Below, in pieces: positions 1-10,737 of a stretch of 64,000 nucleotides of DNA (the first letter of the stretch is position 1; each line of letters starts with the position of its first letter). Source of the DNA: Clitoria ternatea (taxonomy: Eukaryota; Streptophyta; Magnoliopsida; Fabales; Fabaceae); NCBI GenBank assembly GCA_037962975.1, contig CM075670.1:83269501-83333500 (forward strand), read 5' to 3'. The notes beneath the pieces are model-generated. The model made no database searches. It worked only from the letters and a program-made list of their open reading frames with translations, and was not told the origin of the DNA. A program made the position numbers and the translations under genes.

Positions 1-951
1 TATTTTTTTTTCTTGTATTTTGAAAAGAATCAAGTTGCTTATCTTTTTCACTCCCTATTTTTGTAAGAACACTAAAGATATTTTTCATTTCTTTCAACTG
101 CTCTTTTAATCAATCAAGTATAGGGAATGGTTAAAAACTGTTTTAGGTTTTAAAGGTACCAAAGAATTTTATTCTCAGGCTCAACATTGGCTTGCAAAGG
201 ATAAAATAATTTTTACCAAGGTAAGCTATTTGGCCCAAGGTTTCTTTTCACCAATAAATATGCCTTGATCATATTCCTGAATTATCTGTACAACAACACA
301 AATCAGAGATTAAAGCAAAATCAATTTGAATAAAGTTATATCGATTAAACCCTCAAGTGTTTAAAGGATCTCTTAACTCACCGGGTTATCGAAATTTGCT
401 TGATAGTTAATAAACTTATTGTAGTTAAATTTATCAACATTCCTAAGTTATAAAAGAACCAATAATTAATTTTTACGAAATTAGTTTTATTGTGTGAAAA
501 CTTTAAGTGAATAAATTAACTTACTAACAAAAATTTGAGTTATTTGATAAAACTTATTTTTGAAACACGCAAAAACATATAATTATGCTATAATTACGTA
601 AAAGTAAACACACCACACATAAAGAAATATCATAATATAATCCAAAATGTAAATATAAATGTGAATGTAAAATAAAATGTACTCAAAGTAAATGAAAAAA
701 AAGGTGCAAAAATGGCATCATCAGTCCTCCATCTGATCATCGTCCTCCCCCTCCTCATCAGCATCACCATCAGAATCAGCCTGTGCTCCAGACGGTCCAC
801 CAGTCTCAGGGTAGGTAGGTACATCACCAGGCTAAGCTACATGAGCTGCAAACTCAGCCAGTGTGACATATGGTGCTCCCTCACCCTGAAGTCTGTACTG
901 ATAAAATTCATCATGAAGATGAATATAAGCTCTGTGTGTGGCAGCCATCAT
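1..951. other. Left flank, no gene seen
   Basis: AT-rich sequence with only short, uninformative ORFs. It probably belongs to the 3' internal part of the minus-strand Athila-type element that follows, but I find no match to that element's LTR (compare 9183-10737), so its 3' LTR must lie left of the window or be lost. Confidence 0.4.
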
Positions 952-2022
952 CTACATCATATGCTGATGCTCTAATGTCATCCTGGCAAATCCCTCTGTG
1001 ACAACATCGGCAGGTGGTGGCTGTACTGGTGGTCTCCTCCTCTTGGGTCTGGGCTGAGCCTCCTGCTCCAGAGGTGGAAGCTTGCATTGCTGAACAAAAT
1101 AATCTCTGTTCACCGAGACCTTGGGGACTCTCCCCAAAGAACTCGTGAACTCAGGTGATGGCACAGTAACTCCTTGCCTCTTCAGCAAGGTAGATATGAT
1201 GAGAGGGAATGGAATAGGCCGATTCACTTTATACCCAAGGGCATAGAAGTGAATCTGCTCTGATATAAGCTCGGCGATGTCAATAGTATGGCCCTGGAGG
1301 ATAGAAAATAGAAGGCAGCATCGGTCGACTGGAATAGATGAGAGGTGGGTGGCAGGGGTGATGTTATGCAGCATAAGGTAGGACCATGCTTTGGCTAGAG
1401 GGGTCAGCTGGGTCTTTAGGAGGTTAGATAGACTCCTTCCAACCTTACTCAGGTTGAAAAAGATTCTATCTTTTCTCAAGAAATGAGAACCCTCCTCGAG
1501 GGAGTATCCTAAATCACCCTCAGCAACTATCTTGTTTCTATTTTCCATCCAGAAATAAGTATCATCCTCGGGAGTAGGCTCCCAAGGATTACCCAATAGG
1601 GTACTAATGGTATCCCAGTCATAAGTGATATGTCGGCCCCTCACCCAGCTCGTCCTTTGTTGTCCAATGTTCGGCGCATCCTGACTAGTCCTATAGGCGT
1701 TTGCATAAAATTCCATCACCAAGATATGATCCCCCTCAGTCGGTAGAGAAAATAGGGGTCCCCATTTCCTCCTCTGAACTCCATCCTGCAGCTCAGGATA
1801 GTCTCCAGCATTAAGATCCAACACCCTCTCTCAGATAAGTCTTTGCCCCTTTATCTGATGGAAGCGGGCCCATTTTGTGTCAGTGCGAAATCTAGTGGGA
1901 TCCCTCGGTCCCAAGACCTCCTCTCCCTGAAGATCAGGGTCTTCAGAGGTGGTGTCAGTATCCATGGTCTTTCTTTGTCTTTTAAAAGGACCAGTAGTAG
2001 GGATAGATTTCCTCAGTGCCAT
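952..2022 (-). pseudogene. Env-position ORF of Athila-type element (putative plant transposon protein family), one in-frame stop
   Basis: About 356 codons from ATG at 2022 (MALRKSIPTTGPFKRQRK...) to 952, open except for one TGA at 1831-1833 after about 63 codons. The body contains a WVRGRHITYDWDTISTLLGNP-like segment, then AWSYLMLHNITPATH and PVDRCCLLFSILQGHTIDI. I recognise this, from memory, as the domain called putative plant transposon protein, common in the 3' ORF of legume Athila-type elements. A basic proline-rich tail (PRPKRRRPPVQPPP) follows. No signal peptide, membrane span or furin-like site is visible, so env refers to position only. The ATG directly follows a pyrimidine tract and CAG, which suggests that it begins an exon. 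Function unknown. Confidence 0.7.
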
Positions 2023-2810
2023 CTGTAAAAAAAAATAAATTAAAAACCAAACACATATTATATTGTTTGAAAAACATATCAAACATCAAACATACATAAT
2101 CAACAAATTATTTACAAAAAGTTTTACATAAAAATTTTATTAAAGAAAATCACACAAGATAAACATATAAATTTACACAAAATCCACATATTTTTGAATT
2201 TTTTTGTAAAAATCAACATGCATATTTTTGGATTTTTAATAATAAAACAAAAATTCACACAAAATACAACATGCATATTAACATAAATTTCACATAACAT
2301 GCATAAATATATACAATTTTTTTTTTAATTTTTATCAATGCAAGAAAGTATAACAAATACAAACTAAGAAAATTTATTAATTAAAAAGAAAAACATACAG
2401 CATGTTAAACAGATGAAAAACATAAAATAAAAAATAACTAAAATAAAATAACAAACAAGAATTAATAAAAATCAAAAACAGAGGCTGACGCTACGCGTGG
2501 GTGGGACACTACGCGTCAGCCCTGTTCTGCCCATGCTACGCGTCAATGGGACGCTACGCGTGGGCTTGCAGTTCATCCTCATGCTACGCGTCAGTGTGAT
2601 GCTACGCGTGGGCTGCGCGGTTTTGAATAGAAATAGGGGTTTGCATAGTAGCAACCCCTTTCAAAAAATACACTCATTCAATTTCAAATCAATTCCTAAA
2701 TCTAACAGCAATCAAACCCAATGGTCTTCTAATCCTAATCCTAACAGCATGTAATTCTATAAATTGAAAAACAAAACCGAACCAAAAAAGAGAAAAAGAG
2801 AGATAACTTA
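2023..2810 (-). other. Predicted intron upstream of the env-position ORF
   Basis: On the minus strand a donor-like AAGTAAGTTA lies with GT at 2810, and an acceptor-like T-rich tract ending in ACAG abuts the ATG at 2022. Upstream of the donor is a pyrimidine-rich stretch that looks like a 5' leader. Splicing here would give a subgenomic mRNA for the 3' ORF. Inference from consensus signals only. The intron contains one of the two internal ACGCGT arrays. Confidence 0.45.
2484..2612. repeat. Paired ACGCGT array, three pairs
   Basis: Six copies of CTACGCGT start at 2491, 2509, 2536, 2554, 2584 and 2602. Within each of the three pairs the spacing is exactly 18 bp, while pair-to-pair steps are 45 and 48 bp. 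The octamer contains the palindrome ACGCGT. The array lies inside the predicted intron of the env-position ORF. The same motif and spacing occur in the LTR of this element (10250-10536). Confidence 0.9.
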
Positions 2811-2812
2811 CT

Positions 2813-3055
2813 TGGATTTGATGAATGCAGAATAGGAATGAAGAAGATTTGGAGGTTTGAGAGAAAAAGAGGTTTGTGAAAATCAGGTTTTCTGAGAGAG
2901 AGGGAGGCAGGTTTAAAAGTGATGGTCTTGGGCCTTCCTCTGTTTCAGTTTTAAAAACTGAACGTGGGCTCTGACGCTACGCATGGTATAGACGTTACAC
3001 GTCAGGTCCAAAATTCAGAGTCCACGCTACGTGTCCATGGGGCGCTACGCGTGGG
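2813..3055 (-). promoter_or_regulatory. Possible internal promoter and leader for the env-position ORF, with two ACGCGT-type pairs
   Basis: Two further pairs (CTACGCAT 2977 / TTACACGT 2995; CTACGTGT 3027 / CTACGCGT 3045) keep the 18-bp spacing. Downstream on the minus strand are a 9-bp-arm inverted repeat centred on TTTTAAAAA (2944-2962), a TTTTAAA element near 2915-2921, and a pyrimidine-rich leader-like stretch ending at the splice donor (2810). The layout mimics the LTR promoter at 10215-10275. No experimental support; inferred from arrangement. Confidence 0.35.
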
Positions 3056-3198
3056 CTTCTGTTTTTCATTTTTCAAAATTTGAATTTCCAAAAGCCTCTT
3101 TTAAGTTTAAAAACCCCTTTTTATTATTAAAAACACAATTCTAAAAATGTTTTTGTTGTTTTTTTATGTTAAAAATAATTGAAAATAACAAGAAAAGA

Positions 3199-3247
3199 AT
3201 GGGTTGCCTCCCATTGAGCGCTAGGTTTAATGTTTCCAGCCAGACAT
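3199..3247 (-). other. Conserved Athila post-polymerase segment and left target-site copy
   Basis: The complement of GGGTTGCCTCCCATTGAGCG is a sequence I associate with the stretch just after integrase in Athila-type elements. It runs into GACAT at 3243-3247, the left target-site duplication of the solo LTR that follows. Confidence 0.55.
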
Positions 3248-4754
3248 TGTAACACCCCGAATTTTTAAAGTAGGAAGTTAAATTAGGAAAATAAATGTTG
3301 AATAATTAAATGTGGGCTAATTAATATCCCAAAATTCTTGAAATGATTTAATCAAGACTCTTAGAAATCGTAAGTGAATTATGGAGACCGAATAAGTCGA
3401 AAACTGACCCGGATAAAATATAGGTGTCGGACCAAGTATCTACGATTGAGATACCGTTGGTCAGGGCCGTAGATAATGTTATTGGGATTCCGAATTTATA
3501 TTCGGAATAATTTTTAGAATACGTATTGAGCCCGAACGGGGAACCTGTTTGTTTAAAAATGAAAGAGTTTAATGGAAGCTTAATAACTTTAAAGCTAAAC
3601 TCATATTTTCACTCTCACTTCCGTAGCACTCTCTTCTTTCCCACGCCAACACACACTTCTTCACTTCTCCTTTTCTCCTTCTTCTTCATTATTTCCTCTT
3701 CACCTTCCCCCTTGAACCCTAAGTTAAAAAGTGAAATACATCTCCTCCCTCCTTTGTTATTTTCAAGAAGCTCAAGGAGAGCTTGGAGCTTAGAGTATCC
3801 TCTCCTTTCCTTCTCCTTAAATTCGTGTGGATTTTCTCCTCTTTTGCACACTCACTTCTTCTTCTCTTGAGGTAAAATTATTACCATTTTCTATGTATAC
3901 AAATATGTAGTTGTAGTTTTGGTGTAAGAACACATTAAATGTATGTGAGTTGTTGAGGGAAGCTTCAAAAAGTGGGAACCCTAAGATGGGTTGATATAAA
4001 TACAAGTTTATGAGTAATTAATGAGGTAGTTGTAATTATGGTAGGAAAAGAATGAGGTATATAAGCATTTATGAAGGTTGGTGGGTTTGGTGAAAACCCT
4101 AAACTTGAATTTTAGGAGGAAAGGTAGAATATCGAAGAATATAGCATTTATTGAAGAAGTTAGCATTTGTTGATGGAAAGAGTGTTATAAATGATGCGGT
4201 AGACACAATGAATGATGGTGATGTTGACTTGAAGTCATAATAGGTGGAAAACTCACCAAGGTGTTGGTGGAGATTTAATAGATGGAATAATCTAACAATT
4301 AGGTTGTAACTTTTGATAATAATGGATTGTGATTTAAAGGAAGGAATTCCCAAAGCCTAATTAGGCAAATAAATGAAATTGATAAATAGTTTCCACATGA
4401 TAAGAATCATGTGTACACCTATGTATATGTATGTTGAATTGGTGTTTGAATGAATAATTGATGTGGCCCTATAATTGATTGGTGTAGGGCTTGGCAATAC
4501 TGGTGAGGCGGGAACATCAACCCCAAAGGTCTACTTCTCTTGAGGTAGGAGAGGGGGTATATTTTCTAAATGTACGAGAACATGTATGTTGATAATGTAT
4601 ATGGTGATGTAATATGGCATGTTTTACTTGAATGAAAGTAATATCATGAGATTGTGATAAGAAATTGAATTTGGTGCCTAAAATGATTGATTGTGGATTG
4701 AGACATTTTTAGGCTATGAATGGTATATCATGTGACGATTATGTTATGATATTG

Positions 4755-5145
4755 ATAAATATATCACCTTGCGGGGTGCCACGACAGGTATGACCCGGAG
4801 TGATGATGATGGTTTAATTGATAAATATATCACCTTGCGGGGTGCCACGACGGGTATGACCCTGAGTGAGGAAGATGGTTTGATTAGTAAATATAACACC
4901 TTGTGAGGTGCCACAAAGGGTATAAGTCCCGGAGTGATGATAATAATATGATTGATGAATATAACACCTTGTGAGGTGCCACGAAGGGTATAAGTCCCAG
5001 AGTGATGATAATAATATGATTGATGAATATAACACCTTGTGAGGTGCCACGAAGGGTATAAGTCCCGGAGTGATGATAATGATATGATTGATGAATATAT
5101 CACCTTGCAGGGTGCCACGAAGGGTGTATCCCGGAGTGATGATGT
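4755..5145 (+). repeat. Tandem repeat, six units of about 64-70 bp, each with a small hairpin
   Basis: Units start near 4761, 4827, 4891, 4959, 5027 and 5095. Each holds CACCTTGCGGGGTG or CACCTTGTGAGGTG, a 4-5 bp stem with a TTGCGG or TGTG loop, then a CCCGGAGTGATGAT segment. It sits where the related long LTRs carry their TGCG-loop hairpins (34054-34452), so it appears to be the local version of that module. The minus-strand ORF across it is a by-product of the repeat. Confidence 0.85.
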
Positions 5146-6250
5146 TAATCTAAGTGAATAAGATCTATGTTGAAATAATAACCAGATTTGTACTTATGCA
5201 TTTTAAAACATTAGCATGTGTGTGAGTTATATGAACATGGCATAAAAATGATATCATGTTGAGAGAATTGTGTGAAGGCTAAATGGAACTTACTTTTGAA
5301 CCCAACTGTTAATGGGTTAGTGGACGATTTGCTTCTTGTAAATTAAAAAGGGATACATATATGACTATGTTTAGTAAATTGATATTTGACGATTTAGTGT
5401 GGATTGAAGTTTTTATAGATGATGTTTATATTGTATTTATATATATATATATATATTATCATATATGTTTAGATTTTCGTCATTGAGAAAGTATACTCAC
5501 TCTCCTTGTGGTATATCTTTTTAGCTCCTGTGTTGTAGGTTTCGCTTTGGAGCTGTTTGTGGAGGAGAAGTGTGAAGGAAGCCTCTTTTTGGTAAAGAAT
5601 GCCTTGGCCAGCAACATTTTAATTTTATGGTTTGTGTAGAATGTTTGTAATGTATATAGTATTCTGCATATTTTGTATAGCCATGAATTGGTATGAATGA
5701 TGTATAATGATTATGTAGGTCATGTGTGAAAATTGGAACCCACATATAAGACCAATTTTCAGTTATGACCCTGGTGATGTAAGACGCTAATGTGTGAGTT
5801 CTTGAATTTTGCTCACTTGATGATCAAATGATAAGAATTGTGAATGATGACTTTATGTGCTGTATAATTGATGATATTTCATGATTGTTATGCATAAGTA
5901 AGGAACTAGTAGGGTCAAAATGAGTTTTATGAGTTTTGGGTAGTGTTTGGTGGTTTCAATAGCTTAAATACATGATTTGTGACTTGTAGAAACTAGAACG
6001 GGTCAATTCCGTTGAGAATAGACCCCTAAGTTACCCAAAAAGGCTCAGGAATGGACTAAACGCATTTATTTGCATAAGTTCCTCATTTTTGAGAATTTTT
6101 GGGTGAGGCCGGTGGCCACACGTCACAATTGATGTATTTTAGTTGGTGTCAAAATTTGGTAGCGTGTGGAGTTGATATGAAAAAGTTAGGGGGGTTAGAA
6201 GTCCAAAAATAAGGCTTTTTCTGCATAAAAACAGCAACTGTGCTGTCTCA

Positions 6251-6488
6251 AATCGATTCGAGGATCTCTGAATCGATTCAAGAGCTGCTGTTTTCACTGT
6301 TTTTGGTTCCAGGAAGGCCTGAATCGATTCATACGATCTTGAATCGATTCAAGGACCTCTGTTTGCATAATTTTGAGTTCCAGAAGTGAATCGATTCATA
6401 TGAGCTTGAATCGATTCAAGGGGTCCTGTTTTCACTGTTTGCACTCCATAATCATTTGAATCGATTCATAGGGTGTTTGAATCGATTC
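6251..6488 (+). repeat. Paired GAATCGATTC array, four pairs
   Basis: The AATCGATT core starts at 6251/6271, 6322/6342, 6389/6409 and 6459/6480. Spacing within pairs is 20, 20, 20 and 21 bp. The pairs recur every 71, 67 and 70 bp. Sequence between pairs shares CTGTTTTCACTGTTT-like and GGTTCCAG-like pieces. It lies 380-615 bp before the 3' end of the LTR. Confidence 0.92.
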
Positions 6489-6880
6489 ATGACCCTGTTT
6501 TTCATATTTTTCCTCTATCTTGGGATATCATTGGTATTGTTTGACTATAATATGATCGTACAACACCCCACACGCATAATTAATACATTTTATCAAATCG
6601 ATAGACCATCCTTTGACCTTCTACCACTTCCCTTCATTTCCTTAATGTAATTGTACACTTCCGCTACTCCTTGTTGATGATCATGAGATAAATCATCCAA
6701 GGTTCACTCTTTGACTTAATTGTTCACCTCCTCATATCTTCACATATGAGATAGGTTATTAAATTAGGTCCGGGGATTACTTGCCAAAGTTTTCATCTCG
6801 CGATCTCTTCCATCCTTTAATTGTTTTAAATCGCGAAAAATTTACCCCTATTTTTAGGGCGTCTCAGACATTACCTCTAA

Positions 6881-7519
6881 TTAATCAGGTGGTCTCCCAA
6901 TATTCGTTGAGGAATCACCTGTCTTTTTCTTCCTCTTTCTTCTTCTCCGATGCTTGATTACCTGTCTTTCATCATGCAAGGCATTGGTTAATTTAAAACA
7001 ATTTAATTGATTGGGAAGAGATATACCTGGTTCGGTTAAAGGGTAAACTTCTTCCTCATCATTTGTCCTAAGATGTTCATGAGCACTGAAGATTACCTCT
7101 TCTTCATAAACTTTGACTGCAACCATACTTTGATCGACATCCACCTTTATCTTTGCAGTCTTCATGAAAGGTCTTCCCAGGATCAGGGGGATCTCAGTAT
7201 CCTTCTTCATATCCAATACCACAAAGTCAACCTTGAAGTGGTACTTATCAACCTTTACCAATACATCTTCCACAATCCCAACAGGTTTCTTGACAGAGCG
7301 ATCTGCAAACTATAAGCTTGTCTTGGCTTCCTTGAGCTCAAATTCACCAATGCGTTTTATTAAATCTAGGGGCATTAGATTGATGTTAGCCCCTAAATCT
7401 AACAAAACATTCCTAATGTTGATATTTCCAAAAGTTACAGGAATGGTGAAACTCCCCAGATCTTTACATTTTTTCGGGGTTATGATGGCAGTACAGTTTA
7501 TTTCTTGCTCTTCATTCAC
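6881..7519 (-). pseudogene. Athila-type aspartic protease, broken by one stop
   Basis: Minus-strand frame from 7519 has LGSFTIPVTFGNINIRNVLL, then DLGANINLMPLDL (the Athila form of the retropepsin active-site region) and, after a TAG at 7310-7312, DTEIPLILGRPFMKTA, the conserved flap-to-C-terminal ILGRPF motif. It ends in a lysine/arginine-rich tail (HRRRRKRKKK) and stops at 6881. No RT follows. In an intact element this enzyme would cut the Gag-Pol polyprotein. Confidence 0.85.
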
Positions 7520-7534
7520 AGGCTCTTGTATATT

Positions 7535-7625
7535 TTCTTCTTTTTTATTTTTTTCATTTTTTCATTTTTTTCTATTTTTTACTTTCTTTTTCTTCTTCTT
7601 TTTTCTTTTTCTTATTTTTTTTATT
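7535..7625. repeat. Pyrimidine-rich low-complexity tract at the gag-protease linker
   Basis: About 90 bases of almost pure T with scattered C, A and G on the plus strand (A/G-rich on the coding minus strand) fall where the gag-protease linker should be. It probably reflects insertion or expansion of simple sequence. Confidence 0.6.
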
Positions 7626-7679
7626 TACAATCAATTTTCACAACTTTACAATTTTCAGAAAAACAACATTACATTATTC

Positions 7680-9047
7680 CCTTGGGTTTTGAGTGTTTGT
7701 AGTAAACCCAGAATTTTTCAATTCAGCTATTTCTTTTGCAAGCTGACCCATTTGTATGTCTGATGCTTTCCTGGCAGCTTCATTTGTTTCTATAAATTGC
7801 AATAATTGTTGGATAGATTCCTCAATCCTTGTCAATCTTGTATTGTCAATTTGTGATTGTTGTTGCTTAAATTGATTGTTAGGAGGTCTATTGGAAGGTC
7901 CAGCATCTTGTCTCCAGATAGAATTCTGATTCTGCCATCCCTATTGAAAATTGTTAGGAAAAGAATTACCATAATTGAAAGGGAAGTTACCCAATGGTAT
8001 TCTTTAATGATTCAGAAAATTGGCTTGTTCTTGCTCATTTTTGTCAGGGGCACAGTAACCACATGGTTGTTCACCCATGCAATGCATACATTGTTTCAAT
8101 TGAGCGGGGGGTGGTGATATTACTTGAGCAATTTGAAGTTTCTCCAATTGCTTGCTCATAGCTTCAATTTGTTGGGTCAACAATTTTTGCTGAGCTACTA
8201 CTGCATCATTCACTCCCAATTCGAGCATACTTGGCTTCCTCTGTACATTACCTCTTTCATGTTTTGCTTGGCGGTCACTAATAGACATTGATTCCAATAT
8301 CTCAATTGCTTCTTCCACGGTTTTGTTCATTAAAGAACCACCTGCACAAGCATCTAACATCATCTTGAACTGAGGTAATAAACCATGATAAACGATTCTT
8401 ACCTTTTCGGCATCATCCAGGTTGTGGTTTGGACACTTTCTCAAGAGTGCCTTGAATCGTTCCCATGTTTCTCCTAATGATTCATCATTATTTTGAGAAA
8501 AAGAGTGTATGGTTGTCATGGCTTCAAAGTATTTTAAAGGAGAATAAAATCTTTCCAAAAATTTTCTTTCAACATCGGACCAGTTTGCAAAACTTCCCGG
8601 TAGGCAAGATTTAAACCATTCTTTAGCTTTACCAATCAATGAAAAAGGAAATAATCTCATATAAACAGATTCTTCTTGATTGGGTTCAAAACTAATTGTG
8701 CTGCATAACTCATAAAAAATAGTTAAATGTTCATACGATTCTTCATGATTTAAACCAGTAGATTGATTATTTTGAATAATATTTAAAGTAGCAGGTTTAA
8801 TCTCCACTGGCACAACAGGTCCTTGAAACATTCCCGAAACTCAGGGTGGACCATTAATAGCTGCAAACTGTCCCAATCTTCTCCTTTTAGCAGCCATATT
8901 TGAATTTTCAAAAATTTTAGAGGTAGAAGAAGAATTAGTTTGTGTTTTAGATTTCAAAGACTTGATTTTCTTTACAAACCTTTCTATCTCAGGATCAAAA
9001 TAAATTTTACCTGCGGTAGATCGGGTTTGCATACACAAACTAGACAA
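7680..9047 (-). pseudogene. Athila-type gag, broken by stops
   Basis: The frame starts at 9047 (MSSLCMQTRSTAGKIYFDP...), meets TGA at 8841-8843, continues in the same frame to TAA at 8004-8006, then through one more stop (7941-7943) to about 7680. The core has the retrotransposon Gag signature: YMRLFPFSLIGKAKEWFKSC, then FLERFYSP and ESLGETWERFKALLRKCPNH. A CMHCMGEQPCGYC segment near 8080-8050 is a cysteine-rich remnant rather than a canonical CCHC knuckle. The product would form the virus-like particle. The frame is otherwise well kept, so decay is recent or slight. Confidence 0.88.
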
Positions 9048-9158
9048 AGAAAGTTAGTATAATAATAAGTAAGAGTAAACAAATAACAAAAATTTAACTA
9101 AGGTAAAAATATTTACCACGGTAATTAAAAATTTACTGTTTTACTAAAATAATTCAAT

Positions 9159-9175
9159 CCCCGGCGATGGCGCCA
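9159..9175 (-). other. Primer binding site, tRNA-Asp type
   Basis: On the minus strand TGGCGCCATCGCCGGGG starts seven bases after the LTR end. From memory the 3' end of plant tRNA-Asp would require TGGCGCCGTTGCCGGGG, so 15 of 17 positions match. Asp priming is typical of Athila elements. Confidence 0.8.
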
Positions 9176-10214
9176 GAAAACTTGTTGGCCCGGTAATAAT
9201 GTTTTAACTGTTTGTGTTTACCACCGGGTTATTAATTGACAAGCGCACCAATCGTTTGTAGTTTTCAAAATTTAGATATCGTTCCACTGGGATTGAAAGT
9301 CCAATAACAATAGTAATTTTTTATTTACTATGGTAAATGTAAAGAAAGTTATAGACAAAAGAATGATTTATATACAATTTATACAGTATTCACAGGATAA
9401 CATGGTTGAATTGTTCATGAGATAAAAAGAAAATAAAAATCTATCTAAAAAGTTGAGTTGCAAACTAGAATAGGTAAGATACTTGAGAATAAAACACAGA
9501 TAGACAAATTATGTTGGAAATTGGATCCCTAATCTAGAATAACAATGAGGAACTCAAGACATGCATATTTAATCAACAAGTTTCATGTCATTGTAGCTTA
9601 AATTCATTATAACCGATCCCTCGTGATATAAATTCTAAGAATTTACCGTAAAGTCCGATTCCTCGTGAGCTTTCTCAGTAAAAACTTGCATTAAGACCTG
9701 GCCTTATGGCAACAATGGTTAACAACCCCTATAGAATTGAGATACCAAGGGTATTCCAACTTTTACTTTCGTCAAAACAAGTTTCAATACGGTGTGAATA
9801 ATCATTCTTCCGTTTGACATTCATACTAATAAAACAAGTTTCAATACACATGAAAATCATTCTCCCGTTTGACGTTCATATTAATAAAAGATTGAAATAC
9901 TAACATGGACTTGAATCATAAACATGTAGAGGTCGAATTCACAACATTATACTCAATAGATTAGTTCACCAATTCCAACATAAACAGATTAGTTACACAT
10001 GGTAAAAGTAAAAACAACACTTACAGAGGTTGACATTACGAAGACGATGGAAACTTCACGATACAACGATCACAATACAACAAAACACTCTCAGGTATCT
10101 AGAAAACTATTCTAGAACTACAAACTCACAAAAGAAATACTCAAAGTCAAGTATAAAGAGAGAAAAGAATGAGAATGGGATGATGGGATGGGGATGCTTA
10201 GAATGGTGTTGGAT

Positions 10215-10230
10215 GGCCCTATTTATAGGG
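10215..10230 (-). promoter_or_regulatory. LTR core promoter (TATA box)
   Basis: Minus strand CCCTATAAATAGGGCC. The nearest ACGCGT-type pair (10250-10275) is about 23 bp upstream on the minus strand. Confidence 0.75.
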
Positions 10231-10249
10231 CTGAGTAAGGGTGCTGACG

Positions 10250-10536
10250 CTACGTGTCAGTGTGACGCTACGCGTCAGTCCCCTGACTCAGCCTCCATTA
10301 AACATCTCGAAGTGGCCATGAGGGAATTATTAAATGAATCATGCTTTGCCACTTGGCCCTGTCCCCCATTCAGTTTTGGCCATTTATGCTGAGTGGGGTG
10401 GCCAATAATGGGTCAAAACTGAGTGCTTGGCCAAGCTGGCTGTGGAGTCCACGCAGCTCTGACGCTACGCGTGGCTATGACGCGTAGCGTCAGCATCAAA
10501 AGTAACCACGCTACGCGTGGGGTTGATGCTACACGT
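10250..10536. repeat. Paired ACGCGT array in the Athila LTR
   Basis: CTACGTGT 10250 / CTACGCGT 10268 (18 bp apart); CTACGCGT 10465 facing its reverse complement at 10480 (cores 13 bp apart); CTACGCGT 10511 / CTACACGT 10529 (18 bp apart). All lie upstream of the TATA box on the minus strand. Off-consensus copies differ by C-to-T or G-to-A at CpG. Confidence 0.88.
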
Positions 10537-10737
10537 CAGCTCCTCCAGTATCTTTAATTTTCTCTTGAATTTTCTATTTTTTCACTGCAAAACTAGAGAA
10601 AATTGATCAAGGGCAGATTATTTCCAACAACATCCATTTATTGAATTTAAAACCTAATTTTCTAACAAATTAAACTAATTTTTATGATTTTTATGAAATT
10701 TTTATTAAAGCTTTTATTGAAAATTTGAGGACTAACA

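Larger units (their letters stand above)
3248..6866 (+). mobile_element. Tekay-type solo LTR, 3.6 kb, target-site duplication GACAT
   Basis: Begins TGTAACACCCCGAATTTTT and ends GGGCGTCTCA, flanked by perfect 5-bp direct repeats GACAT at 3243-3247 and 6867-6871. No internal coding region is present, so it is a recombined solo LTR. The 5' part (about 3405-3545) is clearly homologous, in sense orientation, to the minus strand of the long LTRs at 30030-30150 and 37840-37960. A pyrimidine-rich leader with a splice-donor-like GAGGTAAAA at about 3869-3876 suggests a short U3 and a very long transcribed portion, usual for Tekay/Del chromoviruses. It contains a 66-bp tandem array and a paired GAATCGATTC array. 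Confidence 0.85.
952..10737 (-). mobile_element. Athila-type Ty3/gypsy element lacking RT-RNaseH-integrase, partial
   Basis: Read on the minus strand the order is 5' LTR (10737-9183), tRNA-Asp-like primer site (9175-9159), gag, protease, then directly the conserved post-polymerase sequence (3220-3199, complement of GGGTTGCCTCCCATTGAGCG), then an ORF at the env position. RT, RNase H and integrase are absent. The protease is separated from the post-polymerase segment only by the inserted solo LTR 3248-6866, whose removal leaves a clean join at one GACAT. LTR length (about 1.55 kb), primer type and the extra 3' ORF fit the Athila/Calypso/Cyclops group. The copy is dead: gag, protease and the 3' ORF all have in-frame stops. 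The 3' LTR is not in the window. Confidence 0.8.
9183..10737 (-). repeat. Athila-type 5' LTR, 1555 bp
   Basis: Plus-strand ends are TGTTGGCCCGG and GACTAACA. The primer site lies at the left end and gag further left, so it is the 5' LTR of a minus-strand element. A TATA box lies at 10221-10227 (minus). A second copy of the same LTR, nearly colinear, is at 24712-26281. The element inserted into a Tekay-type LTR that continues at 10738. Confidence 0.92.

Noticed and set aside
952..2022. True envelope protein
   Set aside because: No signal peptide, transmembrane segment or cleavage site is visible; only its position matches env.
4744..5118. 124-codon minus-strand ORF with a repeated motif
   Set aside because: It is a translation of the 66-bp tandem array; the unit is close to a multiple of three in several copies, which keeps the frame open by chance.
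7164..7763. 199-codon plus-strand ORF rich in F
   Set aside because: It is the shadow of the minus-strand protease plus the pyrimidine-rich tract.
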